Shown here one piece after another: positions 1 through 8,301 of a DNA stretch of 64,000 bases (position 1 is its first letter; every line of letters begins with the position of its first letter). The DNA lies in the NCBI GenBank assembly GCA_030603745.1, contig JAUVXE010000001.1:145641-209640 (forward strand), read 5' to 3'. Source of the stretch: Coriobacteriia bacterium (GTDB lineage: Bacteria; Actinomycetota; Coriobacteriia; Anaerosomatales; SLCP01). Under the pieces are notes generated by a model. The model saw nothing but the letters and a program-made list of their open reading frames with translations, ran no database searches and was not told the origin of the DNA. The position numbers and the translations under genes were made by a program.

Positions 1-1
1 C

Positions 2-670
2 GCGATCTTCGCGATCATGCTCACCGACTTCTTCGACACTATGGGGACGGTCGTCGCGGTGGGCGAGCAAGCCGGGTTCGTCGAGCCTGACGGCAAGGTG
101 CCGGGCATCCGCGAGATCCTCGTGGTCGACTCCGCCGCAGCGAGCGTCGGTGGCCTGTTCGGCGCAAGCTCGATCACGACCTACATCGAGTCCGCCGCTG
201 GCGTGGCCGAGGGCGGCCGCACCGGCTTCACCCCGGTCGTGACCGGCATCCTCTTCGCCGCGGCCGCGTTCTTCGCTCCCGTCGTGGCGATGGTCGGCGG
301 GGGAGCAATCATCCCCAACGAGCTCCAGTACGCGCTCTACGGCGGCTCGGGCTTCGAGGCTCCTCCGGGTGATTTCTACGTCTACCCGATCACGGCCGGC
401 GCGCTCATCATCGTCGGCTTTCTGATGATGCAGACCGTACGCGAGATCCCGTGGACCGACCTCGAGGAGGCCTTCCCGGCGTTCCTGACCATCGTCGGCA
501 TCCCGCTGACCTACAACATCAGTTACGGCATCGGGTTCGGCTTCATCAGCTGGGTGCTCATCAAGATCTTCCACGGCAAGGCCCGTGAGGTCCACTGGCT
601 GATGTGGATAGTCGCGATCGCGTTCGTCATCGCGTTCCTCGAGCCCGCGCTCATGGCGCTCCTCGGTTAG
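2..670 (+). CDS. NCS2-family purine permease (AzgA type), 5' end outside window
   Basis: This is the C-terminal part of a membrane purine (adenine/guanine/hypoxanthine) permease. The reading frame is open from base 2, so the start lies upstream of the window. The first visible residues, AIFAIMLTDFFDTMGTVVAV, match the conserved FVDLFDTLGT-type segment of the AzgA/GhxP branch. They are followed by a segment rich in Gly, Ala and Ser (SVGGLFGASSITTYIESAAG), which is the transport-core motif of the same branch. About five hydrophobic helices follow, and the protein ends at MALLG. A uracil permease starts 14 bases downstream on the same strand, so the two probably form a nucleobase-uptake operon. 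The family call is firm; the exact purine substrate is not shown by the sequence. Confidence 0.88.
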   Translation, partial: AIFAIMLTDFFDTMGTVVAVGEQAGFVEPDGKVPGIREILVVDSAAASVGGLFGASSITTYIESAAGVAEGGRTGFTPVVTGILFAAAAFFAPVVAMVGGGAIIPNELQYALYGGSGFEAPPGDFYVYPITAGALIIVGFLMMQTVREIPWTDLEEAFPAFLTIVGIPLTYNISYGIGFGFISWVLIKIFHGKAREVHWLMWIVAIAFVIAFLEPALMALLG

Positions 671-684
671 GGGCTGATACGGAC

Positions 685-2034
685 GTGGCGAACACTCAGA
701 TCATCCAGACCGACGAGAAGCTGCCCACCCTGAAGGCGATACCGCTCGCGATCCAGCACCTGATGGCGATGTTCGGCGCAACGGTCCTCGTGCCGATCCT
801 CACCGGGCTCGATCCGTCGGTGGCGATCATGACCTCGGGCGCGGGCACGATCCTCTACCTCATCCTCACCAAGGGCAAGATCCCGAGTTTCCTCGGGTCG
901 TCGTTCGCGTTCATCGCGCCCATCGCAGCCGTGGCCGGCGTGACCGCGGGCGTCGCCGATCCGGGCAAGGTCCCGTATGCGCTCGGCGGCCTCGTCGTGG
1001 CCGGCCTCGTCTACGTCGTGGTCGCCGCGATCATCAAGGCGTTCGGCACGAAGTGGCTCTACCGGCTGCTCCCGCCCGCGCTCGTCGGGGCCGTCGTGAT
1101 CATCATCGGTCTGGGCCTGGCCGGCATCGCGATCAAGATGTCGCTGTTCCCGTTCGCGGACCCGAGCCTGGGCCTCGACTGGGACCTCGTGGCCGTGGCG
1201 TCGATCACGCTCGCTGCGTGCATCGCCTTCTCGAGCTACTTCCGCGGCTTCATCGCCACCATCCCGATCCTGCTCGGCATCATCGTGGGCTACATCGCCG
1301 CGATCCCGTTCGGGCTGGTCGATTTCCAGCCGGTACTCGACGCCGCGTGGATCGGACTGCCCACGCTCACGATCGCCAAGTTCGAGTTCTCGGCGATCAT
1401 GCTGATCGCCCCGGTCGCACTCGTGGTGATCATCGAGCACATCGGGCACCTGCTCGTGATCAACGAGATCACCGGCAAGGACTTCAACCCGCTGCTCCCG
1501 CAGTCACTCGCCGGCGACGGTCTCGCGACCTCGCTCTCCGCGATGGTCGGCGGCACGCCTTCGACCACGTATGCCGAGAACATCGGCGTCATGGCGGTCA
1601 CCAAGATCTACGCGGTTCAGCTCTTCTGGTACGCGGGCGCGTTCGCGTTCGTCATCGGAGGGTTCGTCCCGAAGCTCGGCGCGCTCATCGGCAGCATCCC
1701 CACGCCGGTCATGGGGGGCGTGTCGGTCCTACTCTTCGGGCTGATCGCCGCCTCGGGTCTCAGGATGCTCGTCGACAGCGGGATCGACTACAGCCACAGC
1801 CGCAACCTCATCCTGTCGAGCATCGTGCTGGTGCTCGGCATCGGCATGGAGGTCGGCGAGATCAAGATCCCGGTGGGTGACTACACGGTTCCGGGTATGG
1901 CGCTCGCCGCGATCGTGGGCGTGGTCCTGAACCTGATCCTGCCGCCGGAGAGCAAGGGGCTGGCGGTCGACTCACCGGACTTCCAGGCCGAGGTCCAGTC
2001 GGAGGCCGCACAGAACAACATCTCGAACAGCTGA
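685..2034 (+). CDS. uraA: Uracil permease (NCS2 family)
   Basis: This is a 449-aa proton-coupled uracil/xanthine-type permease with about 14 hydrophobic segments. The conserved stretch GGTPSTTYAENIGVMAVTK is diagnostic for the UraA branch, and the N-terminal QHLMAMFGATVLVPILTGLD is equally typical. I place the start at GTG 685 (VANTQIIQ), behind the purine-rich TAGGGG at 668-673. A longer frame from 604 would overlap the preceding permease by 67 bases and adds residues that do not look like protein of this family. The gene probably shares a transcript with the purine permease just upstream, and a large hairpin follows at 2086-2126. Confidence 0.93.
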   Translation: MANTQIIQTDEKLPTLKAIPLAIQHLMAMFGATVLVPILTGLDPSVAIMTSGAGTILYLILTKGKIPSFLGSSFAFIAPIAAVAGVTAGVADPGKVPYALGGLVVAGLVYVVVAAIIKAFGTKWLYRLLPPALVGAVVIIIGLGLAGIAIKMSLFPFADPSLGLDWDLVAVASITLAACIAFSSYFRGFIATIPILLGIIVGYIAAIPFGLVDFQPVLDAAWIGLPTLTIAKFEFSAIMLIAPVALVVIIEHIGHLLVINEITGKDFNPLLPQSLAGDGLATSLSAMVGGTPSTTYAENIGVMAVTKIYAVQLFWYAGAFAFVIGGFVPKLGALIGSIPTPVMGGVSVLLFGLIAASGLRMLVDSGIDYSHSRNLILSSIVLVLGIGMEVGEIKIPVGDYTVPGMALAAIVGVVLNLILPPESKGLAVDSPDFQAEVQSEAAQNNISNS

Positions 2035-2085
2035 CGCTGTCACCCGACCGCAGACATCGCTCACGGCGGAGCGTGTCTCGCACAG

Positions 2086-2126
2086 CAGGCCCCGGGCCGC
2101 GTCGCCAAGCGCGGCACCGGGGCCTG
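2086..2126. terminator. Strong hairpin between convergent genes
   Basis: The arms CAGGCCCCGG and CCGGGGCCTG enclose a second inner stem, GCCGCG/CGCGGC, with an 8-base loop. The result is a 16-bp stem with one bulged A. There is no T-run on either side, so termination would not be of the classical U-tract kind. It sits after uraA (plus strand) and before the 3' end of the minus-strand gene at 2247. Confidence 0.6.
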
Positions 2127-2164
2127 CGCGTCGAGTCGCTCCTCACCGCGTGCGTGGTGCATGG

Positions 2165-2190
2165 TTATCGGATAATGTATCTTATGTTAA
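2165..2190. promoter_or_regulatory. AT-rich overlapping palindromes, function unknown
   Basis: TTATC-G-GATAA (2165-2175) and GATA-ATG-TATC (2171-2181) are overlapping dyads inside an AT-rich island of about 27 bases. The surrounding sequence is strongly GC-rich. The site lies between two convergent genes, where no promoter is needed for either. It could be an operator or promoter of a small unseen transcript. Confidence 0.25.
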
Positions 2191-2246
2191 GTCGCTCAGA
2201 GGGCCCCCGCACGACGATCGGACGGGTCGTCCTCGCCCGACCCGCG

Positions 2247-2561
2247 TCACCCGTTGGACTCCCCCGCGCAGAACCGCTCCTCGAACCGTGACTTGGTGAG
2301 TGAGCGGAGCGCCTCTTCGGCGGCGTCGAGCGCCTCGTATGCCTCGTCGGCCGAGGCGTAGCTCCCCAGACGGGTCACCGTCTCGTCGTCGTCGAGCGTG
2401 ACCGCCTCGAGCACCCAGTCCTCGGACACGCCGATCTCCTGTGCGGGCGGCGTGCGATACAGGATGTCCTCGCGCCACTCGAGATCGGGCTCGTCGGTCT
2501 CGTCGAGACGGGTCACCCTGAGCCGATAGAAGTCCTCTGCCGCGCCGATGGTCCGGGCCAT
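2247..2561 (-). CDS. Small acidic protein of unknown function
   Basis: This is a 104-aa soluble, acidic protein that I do not recognise. It is rich in Asp and Glu, with a predicted beta-rich first half (FYRLRVTRLDETDEPDLEW) and a helical C-terminus (SADEAYEALDAAEEALRSL). The ATG at 2561 has the ribosome-binding sequence GGAGGGG just upstream. The gene is 23 bases downstream of the SH3-domain gene on the same strand, so it may be the last gene of the long iorA-to-paaK string. Its composition matches its neighbours and nothing suggests transfer. Confidence 0.7.
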   Translation of the reverse strand: MARTIGAAEDFYRLRVTRLDETDEPDLEWREDILYRTPPAQEIGVSEDWVLEAVTLDDDETVTRLGSYASADEAYEALDAAEEALRSLTKSRFEERFCAGESNG

Positions 2562-2584
2562 GGTCCCCTCCGTCTTCGCGGCGC

Positions 2585-3001
2585 TCAGTCGCGCAACTCA
2601 GTGTACTGCGGATTGGCGGACACGTAGCCTTCGACGCCGGACGCGTCGCGCACGTGGTACCAGTCCCCCTGGGTCTCGAGGTGTGTCAACTCCTCGTTGC
2701 GCGCGAGCCCGCGTATGCGCTCGGCGTCCGACTGCGGCTCACGGCGGAAGTTCAGCCCCTCGATCACCACCACGACGGTCCCGCCGGTGCCGGCCTCCCC
2801 GGGGCCCTCGGGGGTGGGCGTCTGCGTCTCGGCCGCGCCATCGCCGTCCGGGGTCACCGTGGTCTCCCCGTTCGCGTCGACGCGCTCGTCCGCTCCCCGG
2901 TAGTCACCGAGCCAGCCGAACACGAGGAACGCGATCATCGCGAGCGCCACCACGCCGAGGATGGCGCGGATCGGGCGTGGCACTCCGGGATCCCGTCTCA
3001 T
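2585..3001 (-). CDS. Membrane-anchored SH3b-domain protein
   Basis: This 138-aa protein has one N-terminal membrane helix (about residues 11-30, IRAILGVVALAMIAFLVFGW). A Thr/Pro/Gly-rich linker follows, then a C-terminal bacterial SH3 domain (about 75-135) with the usual LNFRREP and GYVSANPQ motifs. Such proteins usually face the cell wall and bind peptidoglycan. The ATG at 3001 overlaps the stop of the preceding membrane gene by ATGA, so the two are probably co-translated. The specific role is unknown. Confidence 0.8.
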   Translation of the reverse strand: MRRDPGVPRPIRAILGVVALAMIAFLVFGWLGDYRGADERVDANGETTVTPDGDGAAETQTPTPEGPGEAGTGGTVVVVIEGLNFRREPQSDAERIRGLARNEELTHLETQGDWYHVRDASGVEGYVSANPQYTELRD

Positions 3002-3552
3002 ATGTACAGACCTCCGCCGTAGACCGAAGCTTCATCGAGATGATACCGCTCCGCCGCCTCCTTCACGCGCGCATCGGCGCCGCGGTAGACGTCGGCGACG
3101 CTGGCGAGGTCGATCTGGGCGAGTTCTTCGTAGACCTCATCGGCGATCGCGGACTCCCCTATCCTGCCCGCCTCCCGCGATATGACGAACGCGGCGTCGG
3201 CGAGGCCCTCGGCGACCGGGACGAGCGTACGCGGAACGGGACGGGTATCGAGTTCCCCCGCGAGTATCTCCATTCGCATCGTGACCTCGGCGAGGGCCTT
3301 GCGGTCCTCGCTCTCCGGGTGGGTGGCGAAGTGCTCGAGCGCCTCGTCGTCCTCGTCAGCGAGGTGACGGACGACGGCCTCCAGGGTCCGCCGTGACGCG
3401 AGGATCGCCTCGCGCTGGCCGATGAGAGACACCACGGAGCGACGGAGCGCGCGCGCCCAAAGCGCGCGGACGCCGAAGTACCCCGCGGCCCCGAGCAGGA
3501 GCACCGCGAACCCGAGCGCTAACCATATCCACACGCCTGCAAGCGGACCCAC
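2998..3552 (-). CDS. Membrane-anchored helical protein of unknown function
   Basis: This 184-aa protein begins with one strong transmembrane helix (WIWLALGFAVLLLGAAGYFG, about residues 8-27). The rest is a helical cytoplasmic or extracytoplasmic domain rich in Ala, Glu and Arg. I do not recognise a family. The start is GTG 3552, with GGGGAG a few bases upstream. It overlaps the SH3b protein gene by 4 bases (ATGA) and follows paaK by 30 bases. It is therefore likely the penultimate or earlier gene of a membrane-protein pair at the tail of the operon. Confidence 0.72.
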   Translation of the reverse strand: MGPLAGVWIWLALGFAVLLLGAAGYFGVRALWARALRRSVVSLIGQREAILASRRTLEAVVRHLADEDDEALEHFATHPESEDRKALAEVTMRMEILAGELDTRPVPRTLVPVAEGLADAAFVISREAGRIGESAIADEVYEELAQIDLASVADVYRGADARVKEAAERYHLDEASVYGGGLYI

Positions 3553-3582
3553 TGAGACTCCCCTGAGATCCGGCGAACGACC

Positions 3583-4887
3583 CTAGCAGCCCGTCTCCCG
3601 CAGATCGAGGACGCGCTGCGCCTTACCGGCGGTGCGCTCGATCGTGCCCGGTTCGACGAGCGTCACCTTGACGTGCAGGCCGAGGACCGCGTGGAGCCGC
3701 TCGGCGACGTGCTTCGTGAAGGCGACCATATCCGCCATGATATCGGAAAAGACCTCCTCGGCGACCTCGATGCGGACCTCGATGTCATCGAGGCCGTGTT
3801 TGCGGTCCACTACGAGCAGGTAGTGCGGACGGACGTCCTCGATGTGGAAGAGGACGTCTTCGACCTGGCTCGGGAACACGTTCACCCCTCGGATGATGAG
3901 CATGTCGTCCGTGCGCTGGCGGACCGGACGCATCCGCGCGAGCGTGCGCCCGCATGCGCACGGTGTCCGGTCGATGACCGTGAGGTCGTGCGTGCGGTAG
4001 CGCAGCACCGGGAACACCTCCTTGGTGAGCGGGGTGATCACGAGCTCCCCCTCCTCGCCCTCCCCTTTCGGCTCCCCGGTGACCGGGTCGATCACCTCGA
4101 CGAGGAAGTGGTCCTCGTTGATGTGCAGGCCGCACGCGTGCTCGCACTCGCCCGAGACGCCGGGGCCCATGACCTCGGAGAGGCCGTAGTTGTCGGTCGC
4201 CCGGATCGCGAGTTTCTCCTCGATCTCGCGCCGGGCCGCGTCGCTGCAGGGCTCAGCGCCGAAGAGACCGAGCCTGAGCGGGAGCGCCCCCAGGTCGATG
4301 CCGAGCTCCTCGGCGACCTCGGCCATGTAGAGCGCGTAAGAGGGCGTCGAGACGAGGACCGTCGTGCCGAAGTCGGCCATCATCATGAGGTGGCGCTCCG
4401 TGTTGCCCGCGCTCGCCGGGATCACCGTCGCGCCCACGCGCTCGAGCCCGTAGTGCATACCGAACCCGCCGGTGAACATGCCGTAGCCGAAGGCCATCTG
4501 CGCGAGGTCGGTGGAGACCACGCCGGCGGCGCTGGCGACCCGGGCGGTGAGCTCGGTCCATGTCGCGATGTCACCCTTGGTGTAGCCGACCACGATCGGC
4601 TTGCCGGTGGTGCCCGACGACGAGTGGATCCGCACCACCTGGTCCATCGGCACCGCGAACAGGCCGAACGGATAGGTGTCACGCAGCGCGCCCTTGTCGG
4701 TGAACGGCAGGCGCGAGACGTCGGCGAGGGATCGGATGTCGCGTGGGCGCACCCCGCGCTCGTCGAGTGCGGCGCGGTAGTGCCCGACCCGCTCGTAGAC
4801 CCAGGCGACGGTCGACTGCAGCCGCCTGAGCTGGATCTCCTCGAGCGCCGGACGCTCGATCGACTCGTACTCAGGGTTCCAGATCAT
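3583..4887 (-). CDS. paaK: Phenylacetate-CoA ligase family protein (paralogue 1)
   Basis: This is a 434-aa ANL-superfamily acyl-CoA synthetase of the PaaK type, which converts aryl acetates plus ATP and CoA to aryl-acetyl-CoA, AMP and PPi. The ATP-binding loop SSSGTTGKP (about 89-97), the mid-domain YGLSEVMGPGV, the hinge RTDDMLIIRGVNVFPSQ and the C-terminal ERTAGKAQRV with its conserved Lys are all present. The length is standard for PaaK. The stop of livF and this ATG abut directly (TAGATG), and the ribosome-binding site lies in the end of livF. Being at the end of an iorAB-liv operon, it likely handles aryl or branched acids derived from amino-acid fermentation. The exact acid is not determined. 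A paralogue lies at 27758-29062. Confidence 0.9.
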   Translation of the reverse strand: MIWNPEYESIERPALEEIQLRRLQSTVAWVYERVGHYRAALDERGVRPRDIRSLADVSRLPFTDKGALRDTYPFGLFAVPMDQVVRIHSSSGTTGKPIVVGYTKGDIATWTELTARVASAAGVVSTDLAQMAFGYGMFTGGFGMHYGLERVGATVIPASAGNTERHLMMMADFGTTVLVSTPSYALYMAEVAEELGIDLGALPLRLGLFGAEPCSDAARREIEEKLAIRATDNYGLSEVMGPGVSGECEHACGLHINEDHFLVEVIDPVTGEPKGEGEEGELVITPLTKEVFPVLRYRTHDLTVIDRTPCACGRTLARMRPVRQRTDDMLIIRGVNVFPSQVEDVLFHIEDVRPHYLLVVDRKHGLDDIEVRIEVAEEVFSDIMADMVAFTKHVAERLHAVLGLHVKVTLVEPGTIERTAGKAQRVLDLRETGC

Positions 4888-5655
4888 CTAGCCCTCCCCT
4901 CCCCCGTGCCAGGCACCGAGGTAGATGAGACGCACGTCATCGTCGGCGAGCAGGTCCGCCGCGCTCCCAGAGAGCGCGACCGCGCCGGTACGCATGACGT
5001 ACCCGCGGTCGGCGTGGCGCAGCGCGAGCTTGGCGTCCTGCTCGACCAGCAGGATCGTCAGTCCCGACGCCCTCAGCGTGTCGAGCGCCGAGAAGATCTC
5101 GGCGATCACCTTGGGAGCGAGGCCGAGGGACGGCTCGTCGAGCAACAGCAGCGCCGGGTCGGCCATGAGCGCCCGACCCACCGCAAGCATCTGTTGCTCG
5201 CCCCCCGAGAGCGTCTCGGCGCTCTGCGCGGCGCGCTCCGAGAGCACCGGGAACAGCTCGAACACCCGCTCGACGTCCGCCCGCAGCGCCTCGGCGGACA
5301 GACGCCGGCTCTGGGCGCCGAGGTCGAGGTTCTCCCGCACGGTCATCGGCCCGAAGAGCAGCCGCCCCTCGGGGACGAGCGCAACCCCTCGGCGGACCGC
5401 CTGCTCGGGACGGATCCGGGTGATGTCCTCGCCGCGAAGCCGGACCGTGCCGCCACTCGGATGCACGAGCCCGACGATCGCCTTGAGGAGCGTCGACTTG
5501 CCCGCGCCGTTCGCGCCGATCAGGGTCACGACCTCGCCCGCTCCCACGACGAGGTCGATACCCCGGAGCACCTCGACGCGTCCGTAGCCCGCGTGCAGGC
5601 CCTCGATGGCGAGAACGGGCGTCGCGTTGTGGCGGCCGGCGAGATCAGAACTCAT
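4888..5655 (-). CDS. livF: Branched-chain amino acid ABC transporter ATP-binding protein LivF
   Basis: This is a 255-aa cytoplasmic ATPase of the HAAT (LivF) family. It has the Walker A motif GANGAGKST (about 43-51), the signature LSGGEQQMLAVGRALM, Walker B LLLLDEPSLGLAP and a switch His in the following segment. The N-terminal extension MSSDLAGRHNATPVL is slightly longer than usual. The gene overlaps livG by 11 bases and abuts paaK. It pairs with LivG as the two ATPase subunits of the transporter encoded by this operon. Confidence 0.95.
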   Translation of the reverse strand: MSSDLAGRHNATPVLAIEGLHAGYGRVEVLRGIDLVVGAGEVVTLIGANGAGKSTLLKAIVGLVHPSGGTVRLRGEDITRIRPEQAVRRGVALVPEGRLLFGPMTVRENLDLGAQSRRLSAEALRADVERVFELFPVLSERAAQSAETLSGGEQQMLAVGRALMADPALLLLDEPSLGLAPKVIAEIFSALDTLRASGLTILLVEQDAKLALRHADRGYVMRTGAVALSGSAADLLADDDVRLIYLGAWHGGGEG

Positions 5656-6421
5656 CGGAGACGTCCTCCTCCCCGAGATAGGCGGCGATCACGCCCGGGT
5701 CCTTCTGGATGATGCGCGGCGGGCCCTCGGCGATCTTGCGGCCGCGGTCGAGCACCACGATCTCGTCGGACACCTCCATCACGAGGCCCATGTCGTGCTC
5801 GACGACAACGATGGTCACGCCGAGGTCACGGATGCGGTAGAGCGCCTCGGCGAGCGCGGAGGTCTCCGCCGAGTTCAGTCCGGCGGCGGGCTCGTCGAGG
5901 AGCAGCAGGCGGGGCCGCGTGGCGAGCGCGCGGGCGATCTCAAGCAGGCGCCTCAGGCCGTGCGGGAGGTCCGCCGCGGGCGTGGACGCCCACTCGCCGA
6001 GGCCGACCAGACGGAGCAGCCTGCGCGCCTCCTCAGCGGCGTCGCGCTCCTCGCGCACCGTCCACGGCATGCGGAGCGCCGCCGCGAGGAAGCCTGTGCG
6101 GGTGACGGCGTGCGCGCCGGCGAGCACGTTCTCCTCGGCGGACATCTCCTCGAAGAGCTGCGTGTTCTGGAAGGTGCGTGCGACGCCGGCCCGCACGATC
6201 AGGTGCGGGCGCATCGTCGTGAGGTCGGCGCCGTCGAAGAGCACCGAGCCCTCGTCGGGACGGTCGAACGCGGTCAGGACGTTGAAGAGGGTCGACTTCC
6301 CGGCACCGTTCGGGCCGATGACCGCCTTGATCATGCCCTCATGGACGTCGAAGGAGACCGCGTCGACCGCGGTCAGGCCGCCGAACCGCCGCGTGACCCC
6401 CCTCACCTGCAGCAGGGTCAT
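5645..6421 (-). CDS. livG: Branched-chain amino acid ABC transporter ATP-binding protein LivG
   Basis: This is a 258-aa ATPase with Walker A GPNGAGKST, the LivG-type insertion between Walker A and the signature, the family-typical VARTFQNTQLFEEMSAEENV, and Walker B LLLLDEPAAGLN. The C-terminal segment with VVEHDMGLVMEVSDEIVVLD is characteristic of LivG. It overlaps livM by ATGA at its start and livF by 11 bases at its end, so the five transporter genes are translationally linked. Confidence 0.95.
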   Translation of the reverse strand: MTLLQVRGVTRRFGGLTAVDAVSFDVHEGMIKAVIGPNGAGKSTLFNVLTAFDRPDEGSVLFDGADLTTMRPHLIVRAGVARTFQNTQLFEEMSAEENVLAGAHAVTRTGFLAAALRMPWTVREERDAAEEARRLLRLVGLGEWASTPAADLPHGLRRLLEIARALATRPRLLLLDEPAAGLNSAETSALAEALYRIRDLGVTIVVVEHDMGLVMEVSDEIVVLDRGRKIAEGPPRIIQKDPGVIAAYLGEEDVSDEF

Positions 6422-7419
6422 CGCTCACGCCCCCTCGGCGAGGCGACCCTGCGGAGTGCCGCGGCCAGTCCGCCCGGCACGAAGAGCATCACGCCGATGA
6501 TCGTGAGCCCGTAGATGTCCTCCTGGAAGGACTGGATGGTCTCGAGGGCCGAGCGCGACAGGCCGGGGATGACGGCGTCGGCGAAGGGGATCATGGTCAG
6601 CACCGTGGCGGCGAGCACCGGGCCGGCCAGCGAGCGAGACCCGCCGAGGACGGCCATAGCCACGAGCAGCACCGAGACGTGCAGCGAGAACGTGGACGGC
6701 GAGATGAATCCCACCACGTGCGCATAGAGCGCGCCCGCGAAACCGGCGAGCGCGGCCGAGATCACGAACACGCGTACCTTGAGGCCCACGAGGTCGATCC
6801 CGCACGCCATCGCGCCCGACTCCGACCCGTGCAGCGCGCGCATCGCCCGGCCCGGCCGGGAGCGCACGAGGTTCGCGGCGAGCACGAGCACCACCACCGC
6901 GGCCCCCCACACGAGCCAGTAGTTGGCCCCCGCTGAGTCCAGGGTCCACTCCCCCACCGAGGGGAACGGGATGCCGGAGCGTCCGTCCGGCCCGCCGGTG
7001 ACCGTGCGGGCCTCGGTGAAGACGACCCGCATGATCTCGCCGAAGCCGAGCGTGGCCATCGCGAGGTAGTGCCCCTTGAGCCGCAGGCTCGGCAGCGCGA
7101 GCAGCAGCCCGCCCGCGGCCGTCACGAGCACCGCGGTGAGCACGCCCGCAAGCCACGGCCACCCCAACTCCACCACCACGTACGCCGAGGCGTACGCACC
7201 GATCCCGTAGAACGCCGCATGCCCGAGGGAGACCTGCCCCGCGTATCCGAAGAGCAGCGCCATCCCGGTCACGATGATCACGTTGACGCCCACGAACGTG
7301 AGCACCCGCAACAGGTAGCGGTCGGCGGTCAGCAGCGGCACCGTGAGCACGGCCACGGCGACCAGCGCCACCACGACATAGGGCAGGAGCGTGCGCGCGT
7401 CTCGTCTCACCCCGCTCAC
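6418..7419 (-). CDS. livM: Branched-chain amino acid ABC transporter permease LivM
   Basis: This is a 333-aa integral membrane permease with about nine to ten helices. The conserved family stretches GYAGQVSLGHAAFYGIGAYA and LRLKGHYLAMATLGFGEIMR identify LivM. I start it at GTG 7419, which overlaps the livH stop by GTGA. A longer frame up to 7827 lies wholly within livH and is not credible as protein of this family. It forms the channel with LivH. Confidence 0.92.
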   Translation of the reverse strand: MSGVRRDARTLLPYVVVALVAVAVLTVPLLTADRYLLRVLTFVGVNVIIVTGMALLFGYAGQVSLGHAAFYGIGAYASAYVVVELGWPWLAGVLTAVLVTAAGGLLLALPSLRLKGHYLAMATLGFGEIMRVVFTEARTVTGGPDGRSGIPFPSVGEWTLDSAGANYWLVWGAAVVVLVLAANLVRSRPGRAMRALHGSESGAMACGIDLVGLKVRVFVISAALAGFAGALYAHVVGFISPSTFSLHVSVLLVAMAVLGGSRSLAGPVLAATVLTMIPFADAVIPGLSRSALETIQSFQEDIYGLTIIGVMLFVPGGLAAALRRVASPRGRER

Positions 7420-8297
7420 ACCTTCTCCCGCCCTGACCTGCCGAGGAGCCCCTGCGGGCGAACGAACAGCACGCCGAGGAGCACGATCAGCGCGATCGCG
7501 TCCTTGTACGTCGACGAGATGAACGCGATCGAGAGACTCTCGAGCATGCCGAGCACCAGTCCGCCCACCACCGCGGCGATCGGGTTCCCGAGGCCGCCGA
7601 GGATCGCTGCGGCGAAGCCCTTGATGCCCACCGAGGGACCGACGTCGAACGCCGTCTGCGTGAGCGGGGTGACCGCGAGCCCGGCAAGCGCGCCGAGGGT
7701 CGCGGCGAGCACGAAGCTCACGGTGACCATCAGCCGGGTGTCGATGCCGACGATGCGCGCCGCATCGCGGTTGACCGCGCACGCCCGCATCGCCCGGCCG
7801 AGCGCCGTGCGGTTGTAGAGATACCACAGCCCCGCGACCGAGACCGCCGTGATCCCGACGATCCAGATGGTCTGGACCTCGAGCACGGCCCCGGCCACCG
7901 ACACGTTGCCGCCACCGGAGAAGAGCGGGAGCGCGCGCTCGTTCGGGCCGAACAGATGGCGCGCGAGCGAGGAGAGCAGCATCGACCCGCCCACCGTGAT
8001 GATGATGAGCGCGAGCGGATCGCCGTCCTTTCTCTGCCTGATCGCGGTGAGCTCGAACACGATCCCCACGAGGGCTGTCGCGGCGACGCCGACGAGCGCC
8101 GCGAGCGGCAGCGGCAGGCCGAGGTCCGCGTACGCCCAGACCGAGAGCATCCCGCCGAGCATGTAGAACTCGCCCTGGGCGAAGTTGATCACGCCCGTCG
8201 CGGCGTAGACGAGCGTGAAACCGAGCGCCACGAGGGCGTAGATCGATCCGTTCTTGAGCCCGGCGAGGGCGAACTGGAGCAGCTCGGTCGTTCCCAC
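7416..8297 (-). CDS. livH: Branched-chain amino acid ABC transporter permease LivH
   Basis: This is a 293-aa permease with about eight helices. Family signatures are LKNGSIYALVALGFTLVYAATGVINFAQGEF near the N-terminus (quoted in parts: ALVALGFTLVY, INFAQGEF) and the C-terminal FAAAILGGLGNPIAAVVGG. It starts at GTG 8297, 4 bases after the stop of the preceding binding-protein gene. The 3' end overlaps livM by GTGA. Confidence 0.94.
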   Translation of the reverse strand: MGTTELLQFALAGLKNGSIYALVALGFTLVYAATGVINFAQGEFYMLGGMLSVWAYADLGLPLPLAALVGVAATALVGIVFELTAIRQRKDGDPLALIIITVGGSMLLSSLARHLFGPNERALPLFSGGGNVSVAGAVLEVQTIWIVGITAVSVAGLWYLYNRTALGRAMRACAVNRDAARIVGIDTRLMVTVSFVLAATLGALAGLAVTPLTQTAFDVGPSVGIKGFAAAILGGLGNPIAAVVGGLVLGMLESLSIAFISSTYKDAIALIVLLGVLFVRPQGLLGRSGREKV

Positions 8298-8301
8298 TAC
8301 C

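Noticed and set aside
604..684. N-terminal extension of uraA to 604
   Set aside because: It overlaps the previous permease by 67 bases, is Arg-rich and unlike permease sequence; GTG 685 has a suitable ribosome-binding site.
3673..5712. Long plus-strand open frame over paaK and livF
   Set aside because: It is the antisense shadow of two well-recognised genes in GC-rich DNA; its composition is dominated by Arg, Asp, Glu and His with no recognisable domain.
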